Assembly (NCBI GenBank): GCA_022432975.1
Contig: CM039502.1
Location: forward strand, 16,625,453-16,689,452
Origin: Begonia masoniana
Lineage: Eukaryota; Streptophyta; Magnoliopsida; Cucurbitales; Begoniaceae
Reading direction: 5' to 3'
DNA length: 64,000 bases
Positions 21,551 to 32,937 of this stretch are shown here, piece after piece (the first letter of the stretch is position 1; each line of letters opens with the position of its first letter). The position numbers and the translations under genes were made by a program. The notes below the pieces were generated by a model. The model searched no databases. It was given only the letters and a program-made list of their open reading frames with translations, and had not been told where the DNA came from.

Positions 21551-22165
21551 TGATAGAGCCTCATGACTCATTAAAAGAAGATAATGTTTGATATTAAAAT
21601 AACAGTATCACCCAGTCACACAAGGGAGGCTCCGTTCTACCCCATAGTTCCTACCACAATATTCTCTACCTATAATTCTACCTCCCCTCCCCTTTGTATT
21701 TTCTTCCTCACTCGCTAATGTTTGCATGGTTCCTTGCTTTTTTCCATGTAAAATCTTACTTGAACTAGTACTAATACTTTCCCAAATACTCTCATTCATT
21801 GTCTCTTCCAATTGTTAATTTTTTGCATGATCTGTGTAAGTTTCTGCCCATTTCAGGCTATCTTAGTTTGGTGTCCTTGGGTCAATCCGCCTTGAGCAAT
21901 GTGTTTAGCATGAGCCACATCTATTTCTCCCTCCTTATGAGAAATCTTTTTAGTGGATTGCAAAACTTTCTCTGGGTTTCTTTTGCTTCTCCTTGAGCTA
22001 TCCTTTATTTGTTCGCCATGTTTCGAAGTGAACTCCTCCAGTATCTTCAACATTTATCCCATACCCCTTGGTATTCCCTCACCCAAAAATGCCACTTGTC
22101 TAGCTCGGCGAAGTGAAGCATTGTGATCTAGCCTCTCTTTTTTGGAGCCGAGAACCTCTTATTCT
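21551..22165. repeat. Unassigned repeat start (TGATAGAGCC) and following sequence
   Basis: From TGATAGAGCC at 21551 about 85 bases match 55787-55875, while sequence to the left of each start is unrelated, so this is an element boundary. At 55787 a primer-like site lies next to it, suggesting an LTR start. The rest, up to the copia LTR at 22166, has minus ORFs (21608-21811, 21853-22053) without known motifs. Confidence 0.4.
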
Positions 22166-22641
22166 TGTAAAATCACCAAACTTAATGTTGGAAAAATAAC
22201 AAAAATTTGGCAGAAACGAGAAATGATAACAGATGTGATCCAAAAAATAATTGAAATATATTTCCACGTCGTAAGATTATAATGGCCAAGAAGTAAGAGA
22301 AATAATGGCTAAATGAACACCGAGAATTTTACGTGGAAACCCAAATAGGAAAAAAACCACGGGGACCGAGTTCAGAAAGATCTCACTATGAAAAATAGGA
22401 TTTACAATATTTTTCTAGATATCAAATATTCTAGAAAATATTCACTAAGAGAAATTACCACTCTCAGAACTTTCAATGTGCACATAAAAAACACCAAACT
22501 TATTTTTCTCTCACTCTTTCTTTTCCCTCCCTCCAAAATAATCTTCACTATTTCTCTCCCTCAAGATTTCTTTGTTCTCTTTCTTCTATTACAGAAGAAG
22601 CTAATTCTTCTTCGGATACTTGAAGAGTTGGCTTGAAGCCT

Positions 22642-22651
22642 CTATTTATAG
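22642..22651 (-). promoter_or_regulatory. TATA box of copia element A within an inverted repeat
   Basis: TATAAATAGA on the minus strand, enclosed by CTTGAAGC and GCTTCAAG arms (22632-22660). Copia LTR transcription would start about 30 bases further left; this is inferred. Confidence 0.55.
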
Positions 22652-22665
22652 ATGCTTCAAGGGAA

Positions 22666-22719
22666 CACCTTCCTTAAAGGAAGGTGTGCGCCTACAGACA
22701 CCTTCCTTAAAGGAAGGTG
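22666..22719. promoter_or_regulatory. Two tandem 21-bp palindromes upstream of the TATA box
   Basis: At 22666-22686 and 22699-22719, identical copies have arms CACCTTCCTT and AAGGAAGGTG around one base. They are 15-70 bases upstream of the minus-strand TATA box, where Tnt1-like elements are known to carry repeated U3 activator boxes. An enhancer role is inferred. Confidence 0.6.
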
Positions 22720-22829
22720 GGTGCTGTTAATTGAGGGTAGGCACCGAAGGAAGCTTATTTCTTCATTCTTCATTTTTCAGACATCTCATTAATGAGATGG
22801 GTCCCTCATCATAATGGAGGGACCCTACA

Positions 22830-23544
22830 AATCTCCTCCTCCCGACTTATGATGAGGCCTCTCCAACAATCCCACTCTTCGCCAACAAGCCTCGAACTTC
22901 TCCTTTGGCAAAGCCTTTGTCAACATATCCGAACTGTTTTTGTTGGTGTGCATTTTTGCCAAGTGCAACTGCTTTGTCTTGAGCAATTCTCGAACCCAAT
23001 GATATCTCACATCAATATACTTAGACCTCGAATGAAATGATGAATTCCTGGAAAGATGGATAGCACTCTGGCTATCCCTGAACATAATATACTTCTCTTG
23101 GCGTAAACTCAATTCCTCAAGAAATCTCTTCATCCATAAAGCCTCCTTGCAACCCTCAGTGATCGCAATGTACTAAGCTTCTGTGGTGGATAGTGGAACA
23201 CAATCTTGTAGCTTGGATTGCCAAGACACGGCCCCTCCTGCAAAAATCATCAAAAATCTTAAAATGGACCTCCTGAAATCAACGTTACCTGTCATATCTG
23301 AATTGGTATACCCAACTAGCATAGGATCACTGCCACTGAAACACAAACACAACCTGGAAGTGTCTCTCAGATATCTGAATATCCACTTCACTGTTTCATA
23401 GTGTTCTTTGCCAGGATTGGAGAGGAATCGGCTGACAACTCCAACTGAATGAGCAATATTGAGCCGAGTATAAACCATGGCGTACATCAAACTTCCAACT
23501 GCAGATGCATAAGGAACTCGACTCATGTCGGCTTTGTCTTTCTC
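22830..23544 (-). pseudogene. pol: RNase H and RT end of copia element A
   Basis: Read leftwards from 23544: KDKADMSRVPYASAVGSLMY, then SNPGKEHYETVKWIFRYLR, YTNSDMTGNVDFRRS (RNase H, usually with Asp where Asn stands), a stop at 23173, then KEALWMKRFLEELSL, FRDSQSAIHLSRN, HIDVRYH-type sequence, and SSDMLTKALPKEKFE near the 3' end. The right edge is the TTCTC duplication of the gypsy insertion. Confidence 0.82.
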
Positions 23545-24773
23545 TGTCACGACCCCAGCGGATCGCGGCAAAACCTTAACTTGACTTGTTTATTTAATCA
23601 TAGGAAAACAACTCGTAACTCTTTATTAATATTTTTTTTTTTTTTGAAAAGAAATCAACAGCCGATCGATCGACCATATCAGCCGATCGTTCGGCTAACG
23701 CTCTGGAAATTTTAGAACACTTAGCCAGCCAAACATTAACCATTTGACATCTTCTGATTTCACACATCTACGCTCAACATCGACCGAATTACATATACAC
23801 TCAACATCGACCAATTTAACCTCTATTGATTAGCATTTACCGAACGACATCTGCTGCTCGACATCTGCCGATCACATCTACCGAACACATCTGTCAAACG
23901 ACATCTGTCAAATGACATCTGTCAAACGACATCTGCCGAACGACATCTACCAATCGACATCTTCGACCACTAACGACATCTATCGAACGACATCTACCGA
24001 ACGACATCTTCGAGCACTAACGACATTTGCCGAATGACATCTGCCGAATTCAACATCAGCCAATTAACATCAACACTCAACATCCATCGATTAACACCTG
24101 CCGATAAACGATCGAAGTTGACATTTTAACTCTCTGTTTTCCTTCACTTCCCCAGACATTTCTATACCGATCGATCGCCACTCTGACTGATCGATCGGCT
24201 AGCTCTCTGACTTTTATAAACTTAAAACTTCATCTCCAGAATCATCATGCGTAAGAAAATCATAAACCTCGACTTGAACACGTAACAGGAAGACTTAAAA
24301 ATGGGTGAAAATCTTTAGTCTTAAAATCCTCTTTAATTCATATACAGTACCAATCAATTCCAGTAGTCATCAACATAGGCAAATTCTTTTTAATCTATCT
24401 ATACTTTAATACCGTAGACTTAACCAAAACATGCTAGGAGCATCATCCCACGGGTCAAAATCGCCGCCCAGCCACAAAACATCGCCATGAGCACCATCCA
24501 GCAACCCAACTTAGACGACATCATTCGGTTTGAGGTTCTCACCTTCCAAATCGTCACCTACATTATAAAGTTTAAACTATAAGCCTAATGCTTAGTAAGG
24601 AATGTAGCATATACATAAATGCTCATGAATGCATGCTTTGTAAAAATCATGTTCATGTTCTTGTTTTATGTTTATGTTCTTATTTCATCTTTCACTTGAC
24701 ATAGATTAAGGAGGGGATCGTGCTAGAGGAGTAAGCGGGTGCGTGTACTTGGTCCACACGGACAAGATTCATG
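23545..24773 (-). repeat. 3' LTR of gypsy B, left part
   Basis: Matches 49956-51085 of the other LTR. It keeps about 105 bases near 24447-24550 that the right LTR lost. The LTR resumes at 38660 after the copia insertion; TCATG at 24769-24773 is the duplicated target. Confidence 0.85.
23745..24115. repeat. GACATCTGCCGAAC short-unit repeat array in LTR
   Basis: Degenerate tandem units of about 14-17 bases built on CGACATCTGCCGAA, repeated some twenty times with ATCTACCGA, ATCTGTCAA and ATCTTCGA variants. The array recurs at 50155-50545 in the other LTR. Confidence 0.75.
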
Positions 24774-26153
24774 TGTAGGAACTGATATTGTCTAAGAGGG
24801 GGGTGAATTAGACCTTTTTAATTTTAATTTCAAGTCTAACCAAATTTCTCTCTTGAATACAATACTTATAAATTAATAGCAGATAAACAAATAAAGTAAA
24901 GAGAGAGAGAGAGAAATTCGACACCACAATTTTTAACGTGGTTCGGCCAAACTGCCTACGTCCACGCTCCAAGGCTCCCCCTTGAAGATTCCTTACTTCT
25001 CCTCAACGAGAAATGCTGATCGAACTTTGCGGGCTTCGATCCACAGCCTTACACAATCCTGGATTGAACTTTACGGGCGTCAATCCACTGCCTTACAGGG
25101 TTTTCAGATTTGAATGATAGATTACACTAATCTACAAACTCTCAAAACAGAATCTCAAGTTTTGGAATGGAGAGATGTAGATAGAAAATACAGAGTATGA
25201 TTCGCACGTTAGGGCTCAGGAAATCAAATTCACAAAAGTTGTATCTTTGTACTCTAACCTCGGCTTAAATACTCTGTCTTCTTTTTAGCTCTGAATTGAA
25301 TGTTTCTTTCTTCAAATGGAAAATGTTACCGTTGGGAAGCATCCGTACTAGATCAGGTAGCCGTTGCCGTCTGTAGTTGAAAGTCGTCGTCGCCATTAAA
25401 GTTCTGGAGTTAATGCTGAAAACGACGTCACTGTAGCTTCCCGGCTATTTTGAATTATGGCGGAAGATCATCGGTAGAAGCAGCTTTAATTCAATCGCCA
25501 CGTCATCGGTATGTGTTGCTCTAAGAGTCCATCGGTATATGCAACATAAAAGTTATCGGCAGATGTATCTTCAACGCCATCGGCAGGTGAAGCTTGAAAA
25601 ACCATCGGCAGGTATATCTTGAACTTCATCGGCAGGTGCAGCTTTGAAGTCCATCGGCAGGTGTATCTTGAACTTCATCGGCAGGTGCAGCTTTGAAGTC
25701 CATCGGCAGGTGTATCTTGAACTTCATCGGCAGGTGCAGCTTTCAAGTCCATCGGCAGGTATAGCTTGAAAGCCATCGGCAGATGCAGCTTGAAAGCCAT
25801 CGGCAGATGCAGCTTGAAAGCCATCGACAGATGCAGCTTAAAAGCCATCTGCAGATGCAGCGTGAAAGCCATCGGCAGATGCAGCGTGAAAGCCATCGGC
25901 AGATGCAGGCCTTAAAAACTTCATCGGCAGATGCACCCTTGTACTCTATCGGCAGATGCACGCCTTGTACACTTAACCAATATTATTAGAACACTAAAAT
26001 ACCCTTTTCAAGGGTATTTCCAAAAGATTAAAATCAAATGCATAATTCAATATTCTCATTTTTTAAACATAATCAACATAATCAAATTACTTACTTATCA
26101 TTCAAAAACATCATCAAAAACACATTTAGACTTAAATCCTATTTAAGTCAACA
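24774..26153 (-). repeat. 3' LTR of the SIRE-like element
   Basis: 1380 bp, from TGTAGGAACTG to AAGTCAACA. It includes a GA run near 24901-24914 and, at about 25505-25975, 16 to 18 irregular units of a 24-25-base repeat built on CATCGGCAGGTG or CATCGGCAGATG. ORFs across the repeats (25675-25989) are artefacts of a unit length divisible by three. Confidence 0.88.
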
Positions 26154-26166
26154 ATCTCCCCTTTTT
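26154..26166 (-). other. Polypurine tract of the SIRE-like element
   Basis: AAAAAGGGGAGAT on the minus strand directly adjoins the 3' LTR and would prime plus-strand DNA synthesis. Confidence 0.75.
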
Positions 26167-26531
26167 GATGATGACAAGATACAAATGTATATTTGATTAA
26201 TGGTTACTCTCCCTCATAATTCTAGCTCCCCCATAGCACATGCATATATTCTAAAAAACAAACACGGAGCAACCAGAGTTTCACAAACGTGCATATATCG
26301 AAGATTTTTTCAGATTTCCAAAAACATAGTAACTGAAACATGCATGTCATCCAGCATCCACTGAAACATGCATATCATCCAGCATCCAGCAATCAAATAT
26401 ATTCTCCCCCATTTACATTATCAAAAACAATCAGAGAGACAACAGAAATAATGGATTCAACACAGTTAAGAAAAACATCAGATTAATTGCATTAGAGAAG
26501 CAGGAAAGGTGTATACATTAAATCAAGTCTT

Positions 26532-28621
26532 TTATTTAAAGAAAGCTACAAAATGTGTCCAAAAAGCTTGGCTAATCCAAGCGGGCACTTCACAGTTCGA
26601 ATTGAGATAAGCATCGACAAGTGCTGGAAGTGTGTGAATACCAAGAGAAATGGGTGGTTGATAAGGCACAAGTGCCAGGCATGGAGGAGTCTCTGGCTGA
26701 GGAGCCGCAGAGGTAGAAGGGCCGTGATACACCACCATGTCCATACATGGAGGAGTTTCGACAGAAGGAGCAGCAGTAGACTCATCAGGAGGAGAGAATG
26801 CAAATTCAGTCTCCTGAAGATCCAGTGTCGAAAAACGGACATCTTCATAAACTTCAGGCCGGGAAAATGGAAGAATGAGATCTTCATAGCAAGCCTCTGA
26901 GACATCGATTGAACAGGATGGATCAGGTTCGGGTCCAGGAGTCAGATTGTCAATAGAAGATCGGAATGACTCAAGTTCCCAGACAACCATGCGCCTATCA
27001 GCATCCACTTTCAGGGACAACAAACCAAGACCGGTATCTAAATCAGTGCGTATGTCTTTTTGATTCTTGGCTAGCTTGGCATCGAAAGACTGTTCAAACC
27101 TACTTTCAAAAGAATTGAGAGCTGTCTCAAGGCGATCAATAGAGACCTTCAGCTCATTATACTGAGTCTCACTCATCGAAAATCTCCTCTGATAAGTTAG
27201 AGAAGTGGCAGGAGGGACTGAGGGAAGTGGTGAGGATACTGGTACTTGAGGAGTGAGGGGGATAGGTGGAAGGACAAGTAGTGAAGGCATCAAAAGTACA
27301 GGTGAAGGAGGTGAAGGGATTGGGACTTGAGAAGCAGTTGGACTTGGAGGAGGTAAGTGGACTGAAGGAGATGGTTGGACTGGTGATGAAGGAGCAATAT
27401 CCTGTTGGACTAGAGATGGAGTAGCAGGAGGTAGAGCCGGTAATAGAAGGGTAGGTGGAGGAGATGGAGGATTCTCTGGAAGGGGTGGAGGTACAGATGA
27501 AGGAGTAGAGATGGCCTCTGAAACATGGGCTCTTGAGATAGGGGCACGACGCCTTCGCACAAGAGGAGGAGGTTGGAAACTAGACGCCTGAGATTGAGAA
27601 GGGGAATTATTGAATGCAGGTATCTCCGATTCATCCCCACCCTCAGCAGTGGACTCCTCTGGCAGGATAAGTTTTCTCTTCCCTTTCTTGGCAGCTACAG
27701 CCTTAACAGTACCTTGCTTAGAAACATCCAGAACAAGATTCCCTGTTCTTGTTCTCTTGATTCCCATTTTCTTAAGAGTGGTTCGGGAATAATAACTTGA
27801 AGGTTGAAGACGGAAAGGGTCTTCATCCTCTGGAAAAGCAACCTCAAGCTGCATAAATATCTTCATGAGCAGCAGATTGTAGGGTAAAGAGGTAGCTCGG
27901 GATGACACTGCTTGAATCATCCTTCGAACAACAATAAAGCCAAGATTGAAGGGTGTCTTGAAGTAAATAGCAAACAGAACAAAAAACTCCATTGCACTGA
28001 TTTCATCGTGATGACCACTCTTAGGGACAATATTGTACCCAATCATTTGATGAAATAACCTGGCCCTTGTGGTCAGGTGTTTACCTTTAAGAGGATCAGG
28101 AGTGTGATTGGGGTCATTTACTATAAGCCGTAGAAAACTCTCACCATCAGATGTACCAAAGAAAGGAAGCTCAGTGCCGGATACATACTTATAGGGGCAG
28201 TTATCCAAATGGGAGACCTCCAGAAGAGCATTAATGAATTGGGGAGTAATTTCTATGTGTTTGTTGTACACATAGCTCTTAATAATGGAGAAATCAGAGG
28301 TGAAACTAAGATTGACATAGAACATTTTGATGGCTTCCGGGTAATAATAGGATTCTACATTAAACAGACCTAATAACCCGAGATCCTTCAAGGGTTCAAT
28401 AATGTCCATCCAGCTAAATCATCAAAGTCAATCCCAGGACTGGGTATTAGAGATTTGAACTGATAATCTTCATGATACCTTAATTCCGCAGCTTTAGTGA
28501 GAAAGTAGAGAGAGGGCCACTCTTTTGCTCGGGGAATCACACGTGGAGGACGAGCAGAAACTTTGGCCTTCTTCTTGGCCGGTTCCTTAGCAGCGTGAGA
28601 AGATGAACCCTGAAACTCCAT
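26532..28621 (-). pseudogene. Envelope-like ORF of the SIRE-like element, frameshifted
   Basis: Two overlapping frames make one protein of about 700 residues. The N-terminal part (28388-28621) has a lysine-rich AKKKAKV stretch and WPSLYFLTKAAEL. The main part (26532-28409, 625 aa) starts MDIIEPLKDLGLLGLFN; a frameshift lies near 28400. The first 200 residues resemble the plant transposon protein domain (YYPEAIKMFYVNLSF, MIGYNIVPKSGHHDEISAM). A proline-rich segment follows at about residues 275-410, then a likely coiled coil at about 425-500. No clear signal peptide or transmembrane helix is seen. Position and layout match the envelope-like ORF known in SIRE elements; its role is unknown. Confidence 0.75.
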
Positions 28622-28639
28622 TGAAGGAATAGAACTTGC

Positions 28640-28990
28640 GAGAGAGAGAGAACTGGTAGGGCAGAGGTTTTTCAGAAAGAGCGCGAAATGTGAAGCGTCT
28701 TTGAGAAGAAACAGAGTTTAAAAGAGAATAGGGTATCGCCCGACGCGAGGGACACACACGTGTAAAACTGATAAGCCTGATGAGTCACACGTGTCGGCAG
28801 ATTAAAAAAAATACATCTTCCGATGCATTCAAAAAATATGCATCTTCCGATGCCAATTGACAAACACTGCATCTTCCGATGCCTTCCGATAGACATGCAT
28901 CTTCTGATGCCTATTGAAGACTCAGCATCTACCGATGCCATCACAGAAGGAAATACTCTGGCACTCAGGAATTTCCAACAGAGGAATAAA
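28640..28990 (-). promoter_or_regulatory. Spacer upstream of the envelope-like ORF with G-boxes and 28-bp repeats
   Basis: Between RNase H (stop at 28992) and the envelope-like start (28621) lie two CACGTG G-boxes (28757-28762, 28788-28793). Five copies of CATCTTCCGATG or one-base variants start at 28814, 28841, 28870, 28898 and 28926, a regular 27-29-base period. It could be a promoter for the downstream ORF; that is inferred. Confidence 0.45.
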
Positions 28991-28991
28991 C

Positions 28992-29939
28992 TTAGTTTTT
29001 CTCAACCCGAATGAGGCCTAGCCTTATTCTAATATTATTGAATGTCTTTTCATCCAAAGGCTTGGTAAAGATGTCAGCTAGTTGGTCTACTGAATTAACA
29101 AATTCTAAAGATATATCACCTCTTTGAACATGATCACGGATGAAGTGATATCTAACATCTATATGCTTGGTTCTAGAATGCTGGATAGGATTTTTGGAAA
29201 TGTTGATAGCACTGGTGTTATCACACCTAATAGGAATCCTATCATAGAACAGATTATAGTCCTCTAGAGTTTGCTTCAACCAAAGTATTTGTGCACAGCA
29301 ACTGCCTGCAGCAATATATTCACTCTCAGCAGTTGACAATGCAACATAATTCTGTTTCTTAGAGTACCAGGAAACTAATGATTCACCAAGAAATTGACAT
29401 GTTCCACTGGTGCTTTTCCTATCTACTAGACTTCCAGCATAGTCAGAATCTGAGTATCCAATCAGATCAAAGGAAGTGCCTTTAGGATACCATAAACCTA
29501 AATCATAAGTCCCACTCAAATATTTGAAAATCCTTTTTACAGCAGATAAATGAGACTCCTTAGGGGTAGCTTGAAATCTAGCACATAAACAGACACTAAA
29601 CAGAATATCTGGCCTACTTGCAGTTAGATATAACAAAGAACCAATCATTCCACGATATTTCTTTATGTCCACATTTATTCCATGTTCATCTTTGTCCAAT
29701 TTTGTTGTGGTACTCATGGGAGTTTTAGAAGATTTGACAGAATCTAATCCAAATTTCTTGAGAAGTTCCTTAATGTACTTTTCTTGACAGAAGAAAATTC
29801 CATCAGGAAATTGACTGATCTGGAATCCTAAGAAGAATTTTAACTCCCCCATCATACTCATTTCAAATTCACTTTGCATGAGGGAGGAAAACTCATTACA
29901 CATATTGACATTTGTTGATCCAAAAATAATGTCATCGAC
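28992..29939 (-). pseudogene. pol: RT end and RNase H of the SIRE-like element
   Basis: Continues RT in frame after the stop at 29940. The sequence VDDIIFGSTN just right of the open stretch is the second half of the RT active site. Then come ELKFFLGFQI and FCQEKYIKELLKKFGLD, then RNase H with YSDSDYAGSLVDRKSTSG, STAESEYIAAGS and CDNTSAINISKNP (catalytic Asp, Glu, Asp all present), ending ADIFTKPLDEKTFNNIR. Its last 303 residues (28992-29903) are open. Confidence 0.88.
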
Positions 29940-30479
29940 CTAAATTTGAACTAACAGAATATCCTTATCCTTTTGCATGGTAAATAGAGTTGAGTCGGTG
30001 TTACCCTTTTTGAAATTCTTTTCCTCAAGAAAGTTCCTCAACCTATCATACCAAGTTCTAGGAGCCTGTTTAAGACCATAGAGAGCTTTCCTTAATTTAT
30101 AGACATGATCAGGTTTCGCATAGTCTTCAAATCCTAGGGGCTGCTCTACATAAACTTCTTCCATGATATATCCATTTAAAAAAGCACTCTTTACATTCAT
30201 TTGAAAGAGTGTGAAGTTTTTGTAGCAGGCAAAGGCTAAGAGCATTCTAATGGATTCTAGCCTAGCTACAGGTGCAAAGGTTTCCTCAAAATCAATTCCT
30301 TCTTCTTGATTGTAACCTTTGGCAACTAGCCTAGCTTTGTTTCTTACTACAATCCCATTTTCATCCATTTTATTCTTATAAACCCACTTAGTTCCAATAA
30401 TAGGATGATCAACAGGTTTTGGAACAAGTTCCCAAACATTGTTCCTTTTAAATTGGTTTAGTTCATCTTGCATTGCAAC
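29940..30479 (-). pseudogene. pol: Reverse transcriptase of the SIRE-like element
   Basis: Starts at [18 protein letters not shown] and continues [55 protein letters not shown] and [21 protein letters not shown] at 29940-29942 replaces the tyrosine of the YVDD catalytic motif; both aspartates remain beyond it. The start is not native: pol is cut here by the solo LTR, with GCAAC (30475-30479) as the duplicated target. Confidence 0.88.
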
Positions 30480-32937
30480 TGTAACGTCCCTAATACTGTA
30501 CCCATTTACCCGTATAAATTTTTCATTTTTATTTTTACTTTTTAAATAAAACTTTACGCGGAGTTTATACTGAAGTTGAAATCAGAACTGAAACCGGAAT
30601 TGAATTCGAACCTTGAAATCATTTGAAACAAAACATTTAATAACTAAATAAAAACTTAAAAACATTTAATAAAAATAACTTAAATACATTCAGAAATGGG
30701 GAGGGCAGAATTGGTATTCTGCCCCCCAACAGAAGCAGCGACCGGGCGCTGCCATTTGCAGCGCTCGGTCGCCGCGTGCGCTGCACAATGCAGCGCATGA
30801 TCGCTGCATTGTGCAGCGACCGAGCGCTGCACAATGCAGCGCCTGGTCGCTGCACTTGCAGCGACCAGTCTCCTTTGTTTTCTCTCTGGAATTCGAGAAT
30901 CCAGAGAGCAACCCAAACATTAAAGAGAGCACATTTCAACATTTCATTACATTTCATCCATATCGTTACTCAGCATTGCACCCTAATTAAACGATATAAA
31001 CCTACGTTAAACTTTTGTAAAAACGAACTGCGTGGATACGTTTAAAAGTTGTCTAATCCTCCTGTTACAAATTTCCAAGCAGTTCCAGTAAAAACTATAA
31101 AAACACAGATTTCCAAAATGTTTAAAACCATTAAACCTATCCGATCCAAACATAACTTTCTACATATCTTTTTCAAAATAACCCCGTACCCTCAAAATAC
31201 CGTACTTACATCCCCACGGGTCAGATGAGCATCGACTGCGCAACACACTCCCGCAGGCATTCTCCATCAACAGCATCAGACATCGGGAGGAGGAACGTCG
31301 TCCTCACCTGGTTCGATGTCACCTAATACGTCACCTACACCATACAGACACACTATGAGCTAACAGGCTCAGTAAATCCTACGTAAATGCAGATGCGTGC
31401 AGTGCATATGAAGTTCAGAAATCATGCATAACAGAGCGTCGCAGACAGTATATCACCGAGATCTCATCCCCCTAACCGAAGGGGGCCCATCCAACGGTCG
31501 GACTACCCCGTGCGGTTAGAGGAGGGGGGAAACACGCTTACAACACGTACAGCCGTGCCCGAGCCCCACCTCGCATGACCAGATAACAGATTACGTTCAT
31601 TAATTACAGTACATGAGATGTGGTATCGGCCAGACCCTTAATCGGCCCGCACGATAGATCAAGAGCCCCCAATTTCTGGGCCACATGGTTTTCAGAAAAC
31701 ATCGTGCAGTGCAGAAATTCGTTTTCATGCCAAGTTGAAATACGTGATGCATGAACAGTTCAACATAGAAGTAAACAAACAAGCATGCGTACCATCAAGA
31801 CTGTAAATGAAACAACCTACAAAACGTTTAAACCTAACTACCCAACCAAAGCAGTTTAAAACAATCAATCCTCCAAGATCCTCGACGCTAAATCGAACGA
31901 CAGTGTAGGCCAATCGGCCAGAGTAAGTCACGAGAACTTACTTTGAGCGCGCTGAATCTCAAGCCTCGATCACGGGAGTCGTGTGTTTGAGGAAAACACG
32001 ATATTCGTGGTTAAAACCAATTTAAACTATAAACGTCCAAGTTACGAAATCCTTAACTAATGAATTTCCTAAAATTCCAACTTAATAATTCGAAGTATTT
32101 AACAATGACACAATGCTCGATAACCTGGAATTCCGATTAACTAGTTTTTCTCAAAAACTCGGAAATTTACCAATTTTTAACTTTTTCTCAAATTGATTTT
32201 TCTTCGTCCAATAATGTCCAATACGTTCAATACGTACTTAATCAAGGCTAACCTATTAATTACGAACCCTAATTCGCGTTTTTAACGAAATTCGATCGAA
32301 ACCCTAATTAACTAAATCTTCGTAAAACTCGAAATAAACGCTCAAAGACCGAAGCTGCATACCTTGGGTAGCGAGAGGAGAAGAAATGACGAAGAACGGA
32401 GGAGAAACGGAGGAGAACGGAGGTCGGAAGGTTGGAAGATCGTCGGCGGCCGAGAAAGGAGGGAGCTCTCTGTCGTGCGATCCAAAGAAGAAAAGAGGGA
32501 AAGTGAGGGAGAGAAAGAATTTGTGATGTTTAAATAAAAATTGATTTTCAAATTACCATTTTGCCCTTCTCACTTGTTTCGTTCTTCGTTTCGTTAATCG
32601 GCTAACGATTCGGATTCTCGAAAATTCCATATTTTGCCAATAACTCATATTTATCACCAGGGCTTTATTAAAACTGTCCGTTTGCGATTCGGACCTTGTT
32701 TACTATTTTTACGAGAACGTCTTTTATATTACGAAAAGTGTATTTACTCGGAATATAGTGTTTGACCTCCGAAAATTCCCGCAAATTCCTTAAAATTCTT
32801 ATTATTCATTAGGGTCATAATGACGCTTTCTTTTTGCGAAACTGATTTGATTTGACATATTTACTAAAAATGCCATTAAAAATGAAATAGTAATATAATA
32901 TGATATATTCAAAAGTCCGTACAAGCCGGATATTACA
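30480..32937 (-). mobile_element. Solo LTR E2 inserted in the SIRE-like pol
   Basis: 2458 bp, on + TGTAACGTCCC..GGATATTACA, flanked by GCAAC (30475-30479 and 32938-32942). Length and blocks such as TCCCCACGGGT, GTCGTCCTCACC and CGCGTTTTTAACG parallel E1 (10256-12719). There is no internal domain, so it is a recombination remnant of a full element. Joining the flanks restores the copia pol frame. It belongs to the same LTR group as gypsy B. Confidence 0.88.
30730..30875. repeat. Serial hairpins in solo LTR E2
   Basis: Perfect palindrome-type units GCGCTGCACAATGCAGCGC occur at 30778-30796 and 30824-30842, with variants CGCTGCATTGTGCAGCG (about 30802) and CGCTGCACTTGCAGCG (about 30849). The block sits where E1 has GGCGATCGATCGCC palindromes. 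The ORFs across it (30637-30957) are artefacts. Confidence 0.75.

Larger units (their letters stand above)
22166..22829 (-). repeat. 3' LTR of copia element A
   Basis: On + it reads TGTAAAATCACC..GGACCCTACA. The minus-strand polypurine tract GGAGGAGGAGATT lies just outside at 22830-22842. It contains a TATA box on the minus strand with two tandem palindromes upstream. Confidence 0.8.

Noticed and set aside
25675..25989. Repeat-peptide ORFs in the shorter SIRE-like LTR
   Set aside because: Same minisatellite in the partner LTR; no independent coding evidence.
30637..30957. Three overlapping ORFs in solo LTR E2
   Set aside because: Artefacts of the GCTGCA hairpin block; no conservation with E1.
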